In this document: positions 24,628 to 24,797 of the stretch, piece after piece | Numbering within the stretch: the first letter of the stretch is position 1 | Layout: each line of letters opens with the position of its first letter | NCBI GenBank assembly: GCA_039199225.1 | Contig: JBCCSZ010000090.1 | Span: 1 to 24,797 of the forward strand | Length of the DNA: 24,797 nucleotides | Source: JBCCSZ01 sp039199225 | GTDB taxonomy: Bacteria > Bacteroidota > Bacteroidia > Chitinophagales > Saprospiraceae | Direction: 5' to 3' | Program-made: the position numbers and the translations under genes | Notes under the pieces: generated by a model | Told to the model about the DNA's origin: nothing | What the model saw: the letters and a program-made list of their open reading frames with translations, nothing else | Databases searched by the model: none

Positions 24628-24797
24628 ACCATATCAGCAAGGGATGGATGAGGAGTAGGCGCAGCCAAGCCACCCAAGGCGGCGTACAAAGTCCTCCTTC
24701 TACACAGCTACCGATTTGAATGAAATGAATATGAGATGGCACAAAAGCTATCAGCATGGCGATCAGGCCAAAAGCTGCCCACCGACGGCTCTGCGAA
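24608..24797 (-). CDS. Small membrane protein, C-terminal part only
   Basis: From the right edge the minus strand reads 63 codons without a stop to the TAA at 24610-24608. The segment has two hydrophobic stretches, WAAFGLIAMLIAFVPSHIHF near the edge and WLRLLLIHPLLIWWAWANR at the end, with a Cys-containing loop between (GSCVEGGLCTPPW). That fits two membrane helices joined by a short loop of a polytopic protein. No family is recognised from this fragment. Its start lies outside the window. It converges on ettA with 48 bp between the stops. Confidence 0.65.
   Translation of the reverse strand, partial: SQSRRWAAFGLIAMLIAFVPSHIHFIQIGSCVEGGLCTPPWVAWLRLLLIHPLLIWWAWANR

Overview
The window looks like a chromosomal segment from a member of the Bacteroidota, most likely the Saprospiria (Lewinella/Haliscomenobacter-like). 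The pointers are two secreted proteins with C-terminal Por/type IX secretion (T9SS) sorting domains, a periplasmic-TPR histidine kinase paired with a NarL-type regulator, an OmpA protein with thrombospondin-3 repeats, a carboxypeptidase-regulatory-like beta-barrel protein, A-rich leaders without clear Shine-Dalgarno sites, and TAnnTTTG-type -7 boxes. The genus cannot be fixed from the sequence alone.

Layout. 1-710 holds the start of a minus-strand fasciclin lipoprotein (cut by the window edge). 1170-3993 carries three envelope proteins: two small predicted beta-barrels on opposite strands and a VWA-domain lipoprotein. Two low-complexity arrays built from TTCACC/CTCACC heptamer-like units (about 1921-2187 and 4153-4369) fill the two convergent gaps, and each runs into the stop codon of the flanking minus-strand gene.

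4357-9095 is a run of four minus-strand genes, read from high to low coordinates: a cytoplasmic trypsin-like protease with a helical N-terminal region, an unrecognised 255-residue protein with a pentaglycine linker, a TPR histidine kinase, and its response regulator. The unknown gene lies 16 bp before the kinase, and kinase and regulator overlap by 17 bp. A 14-bp perfect palindrome lies between protease and unknown gene. This set is the best candidate for an undescribed system in the window.

9096-10030 is non-coding as far as can be seen and holds two long-armed inverted repeats. 10031-12058 is a carboxypeptidase-regulatory-like outer-membrane protein, convergent with a secreted short GH31 glycosidase (12066-13637). 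The GH31 gene lies downstream of a 1515-residue mosaic secreted protein (DUF11 repeats, Ig-like modules, receptor-L/LRR-like solenoid, T9SS tail). Then come an orphan minimal nucleotidyltransferase (18449-18784), a second T9SS cargo (19061-19963) with a hairpin terminator, and about 870 bp of AT-rich non-coding DNA. An OmpA/TSP3 protein (20837-22645), the ABC-F translation factor EttA (22889-24559), and the 3' end of a convergent small membrane protein (24608 to the edge) finish the window.

Most genes serve the cell envelope or secretion. The window shows no rRNA, tRNA, CRISPR array or intact insertion sequence that I could recognise.
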